In this document: positions 61,028 to 64,000 of the stretch, piece by piece | Position numbering within the stretch: position 1 is the stretch's first letter | Layout: each line of letters begins with the position of its first letter | Translations under genes and position numbers: made by a program | The notes under the pieces: model-generated | What the model was told of the DNA's origin: nothing | Databases searched by the model: none | The model's input: only the letters and a program-made list of their open reading frames with translations | Origin: Asparagopsis taxiformis | Taxonomy: Eukaryota; Rhodophyta; Florideophyceae; Bonnemaisoniales; Bonnemaisoniaceae | Reading direction: 5' to 3' | Length of the DNA: 64,000 nt | NCBI GenBank assembly: GCA_030407315.1 | Contig: JALQPE010001823.1 | Location: 124,001-188,000 of the forward strand

Positions 61028-62305
61028 ATGGGCACCGCACGCCCCACGCCAACCATCACTACTCTGCCCCACGAGATTCTCGCACAGATCCTAGGACGTG
61101 TCACCCCTGTTGACATTGCTGCCTACAGTCAATCCTGCCGCTCCGCACACCAATCCGCATCCGACCGCCTCATCTGGAGTAGTGCTTCGTGCCGTCATCT
61201 CGCCGTAGCCCCGTTTTCCTCGAGTCCATCCTCAGCAAATAGTGTCTATTCGCTCGCCAAGTCGCTCGTCTGCACCTGGAGACTTGTCCCAGGCGGTCTC
61301 ATCCCCGATGTAACATCCCACTGCCGCAGCGGTTTCAATGACATCCGCGCTCGCGGCGGTGTGCAGCTCCCCATCACTGACGATAGTCCCCACTCTTGTT
61401 ATGTATTTGGCACCGATGACGATCGTGTGGTACCCTCCTCTCTCCCAGCCCTGTGCATGGACTTTTCACTCAAGGCCTCCGGCCCGTTCCCCAACGACGG
61501 CATGACCATTCGCATAGTACACGGCGCTGATCGTCGTCTAAACTTGCCGCCACCCTCCCCGCCCCCAACTCTCATCGGTCTGCCGATCACCACCGACACA
61601 GCCCTCGCCGCTAACATGGCCGATCTCAACCTAGGCCCTGCTCACTTTCCGGCATCCAATTCTTCGACTAAATCGGAGCCTTGCACTCCTACTGCACGCA
61701 TCACTGTTCACATCAATGATGTCGTTGTACTGCAGCGTGCTGTGCCAGCCACAACCGACTTTTCCGTTCAGTATGTTGAGGTGCCCGCAGACTTGTTGCA
61801 CACTAACCCTCGCATCAACACATTGGTCGTTGAATACGATTCTAACTCCACCGCCTCGTACTGGCTGAAAGACATCCTTCTCACGCCTTCCATACTGCCA
61901 GTTCCGCCTTATCCCATGGACGGTCTCACCTTTGCTCAACCAGAGTTGGTCCAGGACGTGGCGGAGGAGACGCAGCCGAAACCGGTGCGTGAACCCAGCC
62001 AACTTCGCCGTCCCAATTCAGCCATGCATCCAGCTGATAGGCATCGCAACCATGTCAAGGACGCGCGTCATAAGACCAATACGCAGAGTGCTGCACAGGC
62101 TGCTGCGCGACGTGCAGCTGCCGCCCGTCTTTTGGAATCTCCGCCACAGAAAAACAAGGAGGAAACGCCTCTTTTGCGGCATATGCGCCCTGCCAAGCAT
62201 ACAAAGTATGGCAAAAAGCAGAAATACATGTACCATCAAAATTATTATCGCAGCCCAAGAGGTGATGGACCGTCGTCGCCGAGTGTAGGACGCACTGGTC
62301 GCTAG
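61028..62305 (+). CDS. F-box domain protein, uncharacterised
   Basis: 425 aa from the ATG at 61028; the frame is open from 60863, but the inner ATG lies directly before the F-box and after a leader-like stretch. The F-box (about 10-55) reads TTLPHEILAQILGRVTPVDI and DRLIWSSASCRHL. The middle (about 90-310) looks like a beta-rich fold with FSLKASGPFPNDG and VDI/ITVHINDVVVL strands. The end is basic with KHTKYGKKQKYMYHQ. It probably serves as an SCF ubiquitin-ligase adaptor; no substrate-binding repeat is recognisable. Confidence 0.75.
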   Translation: MGTARPTPTITTLPHEILAQILGRVTPVDIAAYSQSCRSAHQSASDRLIWSSASCRHLAVAPFSSSPSSANSVYSLAKSLVCTWRLVPGGLIPDVTSHCRSGFNDIRARGGVQLPITDDSPHSCYVFGTDDDRVVPSSLPALCMDFSLKASGPFPNDGMTIRIVHGADRRLNLPPPSPPPTLIGLPITTDTALAANMADLNLGPAHFPASNSSTKSEPCTPTARITVHINDVVVLQRAVPATTDFSVQYVEVPADLLHTNPRINTLVVEYDSNSTASYWLKDILLTPSILPVPPYPMDGLTFAQPELVQDVAEETQPKPVREPSQLRRPNSAMHPADRHRNHVKDARHKTNTQSAAQAAARRAAAARLLESPPQKNKEETPLLRHMRPAKHTKYGKKQKYMYHQNYYRSPRGDGPSSPSVGRTGR

Positions 62306-63128
62306 GAAACAAACTCGTCATTCCGTGGCGAGACATCGCTGATGACGGATGATGCAGCGCATTATCACATGCAATTGGAAATTGTTCTGGGGCTAGAGAG
62401 TTAGCTTTCTGGTCGCGACTTGTAAATAAACATGTCCATCTCTTGTTCTGTTTCAATTGCTTTGCTCAATTGCTCTTTTTGCGGGGGGTCGTAATCAACT
62501 GTGCGATATGTGAGGAAAAAATTGGAGGCCAACTGGTCGCTGGATCAGTGCAAACCTAGATCACGCGCAGCCGACGGTCAGAAGCGTAGCAGCCAACCAA
62601 ATTTCTACAAGTTGCTATGGTTTTCAGCATTTCATCCATTATTTCTTTATCGCCAATAGAATGTTCCTGATAGGGGCGCGCCATTTCTTTTGAAAGTTGG
62701 AAAATAATTGGTCTAAACATGAACAGCTCCCCCTATTCAAGCAGGATTCTTCGAGTGTGGGCGATTGTGGTCTCGTCGTGGAGTACCTTATTTAAGCCAT
62801 CTCACTAATAAGGGACTCTTATTCTCGGAACATTTCCCAGTCGGAACGGTACGTGGGTACTAAATTAAATTGAACGATGTTCTGCATCCGTATTTGGATA
62901 CTCCCATGAGTCCCCCATCATCCCACTGACGTCGCACATACCATATTCATCTTTACAGGTAGGGTGCGCCGTCAAACTCCAAACTGGTTTCAAAACTGTT
63001 TCACCACAAGTCCAACATTGTTCGTCGCGAAGTAACGAGGGGTGCATACAACATCCGTTCATTCTTAGCTGCCGGTAAACTTGCCAGTCTGGGATCTTCA
63101 GCGCATTTGACGTTTTTGTTCGAAAGCA
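62306..63128. other. Intergenic region (F-box / CDK)
   Basis: 823 nt between tandem genes. A few short frames, none supported. Confidence 0.5.
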
Positions 63129-64000
63129 ATGTCTTCTGATGGCGTGCGCTCGATATGCTCATCACCGGAAGACCCCGTGACGCAAGCGCCTTCGCGAAAG
63201 CGCTGGAAGTGGTCTCGAGATGTGACTGATTTTGAAGAAATTGAGCAAATTGGAGAGGGTACATACGGACAGGTGTGGATGGGGCGTGATAAGGTATCAG
63301 GCGAAATTGTGGCTCTCAAGAAAGTCAGAATGGATCAAGAAAAAGAGGGTTTTCCAGTCACAGCAATTCGTGAATTGAAGATGCTTCGCTCGTTACAACA
63401 CGAGAACATTGTCAATCTGAAAGAAATTGTCACAGGACAGAACCAGAACCGCAACAAGTCGCGCCGAAACAAGCATGAAATTTACATGGTATTCGAATAT
63501 GTCGATCATGACCTCACAGGACTGATGGATACGCCGTCCATCCGTTTCACAGAGGCCCAGGTGAAAACGTATGCCAAGCAACTCTTGTCCGGTTTGTGGT
63601 ATTGTCATGAACGTGAAGTTCTTCATCGAGATATAAAAGGGTCAAACCTTTTGATTGACAACCACGGCAATCTAAAAATTGCCGATTTCGGTCTTGCTCG
63701 AACATTTAACGATAATCTCAGACGATATACGAATCGCGTCATTACTTTGTGGTATCGTTCTCCGGAGCTACTTCTAGGTGCGGAGGAGTACGGCCCCGAA
63801 GTTGACATTTGGTCTGTGGGCTGTCTCCTCGTCGAATTGCTCTCTAAAAAGCCGCTTTTCCCAGGTAAGGACGAGGCGGAACAATTGGATCTAATTCTGC
63901 GAGTTTTGGGTTCTCCTACGCAGGAAATATGGCCCGACTGGGAAAAGCTATCTCTAGCGAATATGGTTCAGAAAGGCCGTTATAAACCACGTCTGCGGGA
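63129..64000 (+). CDS. Cyclin-dependent kinase, CDK9/CDK12 (plant CDKC) type, partial at the right edge
   Basis: 290 residues visible without an intron. The P-loop is IGEGTYGQVWMGRD, the catalytic lysine lies in VALKKVRMDQE, and the cyclin-binding helix is FPVTAIRELKMLRSL, a PVTAIRE variant of the PITAIRE motif of CDK9/12/CDKC. HRDIKGSNLL and DFGLAR are intact, and the activation loop RRYTNRVITLWYRSPELLLG keeps the T-loop threonine. The LDLILRVLGSPTQEIWPDW region follows. Kinases of this group phosphorylate the RNA polymerase II C-terminal domain during elongation. The N-terminus is short and Ser/Pro-rich. The C-terminal lobe continues outside the window. Confidence 0.93.
   Translation, partial: MSSDGVRSICSSPEDPVTQAPSRKRWKWSRDVTDFEEIEQIGEGTYGQVWMGRDKVSGEIVALKKVRMDQEKEGFPVTAIRELKMLRSLQHENIVNLKEIVTGQNQNRNKSRRNKHEIYMVFEYVDHDLTGLMDTPSIRFTEAQVKTYAKQLLSGLWYCHEREVLHRDIKGSNLLIDNHGNLKIADFGLARTFNDNLRRYTNRVITLWYRSPELLLGAEEYGPEVDIWSVGCLLVELLSKKPLFPGKDEAEQLDLILRVLGSPTQEIWPDWEKLSLANMVQKGRYKPRLR

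Overview
The window is nuclear DNA from a photosynthetic eukaryote, most likely a unicellular or simple red alga. Three things point there: a starch synthase with a fused amylase-like barrel and a UDP-glucose-type GT5 domain, a plant-type arogenate dehydrogenase, and several proteins with plastid-transit-like N-termini. The pyruvate dehydrogenase genes present are mitochondrial in type, which fits red algae because they usually keep plastid pdhA/pdhB in the plastid genome. The assignment is an inference from gene content; no rRNA or plastid marker is present. No transposon, CRISPR array, tRNA or rRNA gene was recognised.

I count about 31 genes, mostly with one or two exons, packed head-to-head or tail-to-tail. 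The 18 coding introns placed with confidence are 83-129 nt long, start with GT and end with AG, and many carry a CTRAC branch-point-like motif. Half of their donors read GTNCGT/C instead of GTAAGT. Several genes could only be assembled by joining exons: PSF2, MPC2, a plastid HAD phosphatase, EMC6, ERCC6/CSB, the E1-alpha N-terminus, the DnaJ N-terminus, and a small unidentified four-exon gene.

Layout. 1-1007: serine-rich protein (partial, minus). 1772-5929: photolyase/cryptochrome with a very long tail. 5930-11087: gene-poor. 11088-16318: cyclin, PDH E1-alpha, FBXO9-like, plastid-like hypothetical. 16319-23577: starch synthase, NUP42, PSF2. 24016-28110: small membrane protein, MPC2, coiled-coil plastid-like protein, DNAJA-type chaperone. 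28508-32249: PRP19, caprin-like protein, NAC-beta. 32899-36025: small spliced gene, arogenate dehydrogenase, PDH E1-beta. 36488-40684: HAD phosphatase, XRCC4-like protein, EMC6, DUF1295 protein. 40996-44521: CSB/Rad26 helicase. 44522-47699: gene-poor. 47700-58705: BET bromodomain protein, four-helix membrane protein, giant Sel1+Armadillo protein, RHD3/Sey1-like GTPase. 59118-64000: MAT1-like subunit without RING, F-box protein, CDK9/12-like kinase (partial).

How the genes relate. The E1-alpha and E1-beta subunits of mitochondrial pyruvate dehydrogenase and a mitochondrial pyruvate carrier subunit lie within about 23 kb on the same strand. Together they would import pyruvate and commit it to acetyl-CoA. 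A second loose theme is genome maintenance and transcription (photolyase family, PSF2, XRCC4-like, CSB, MAT1, CDK, BET, PRP19); this may be chance.
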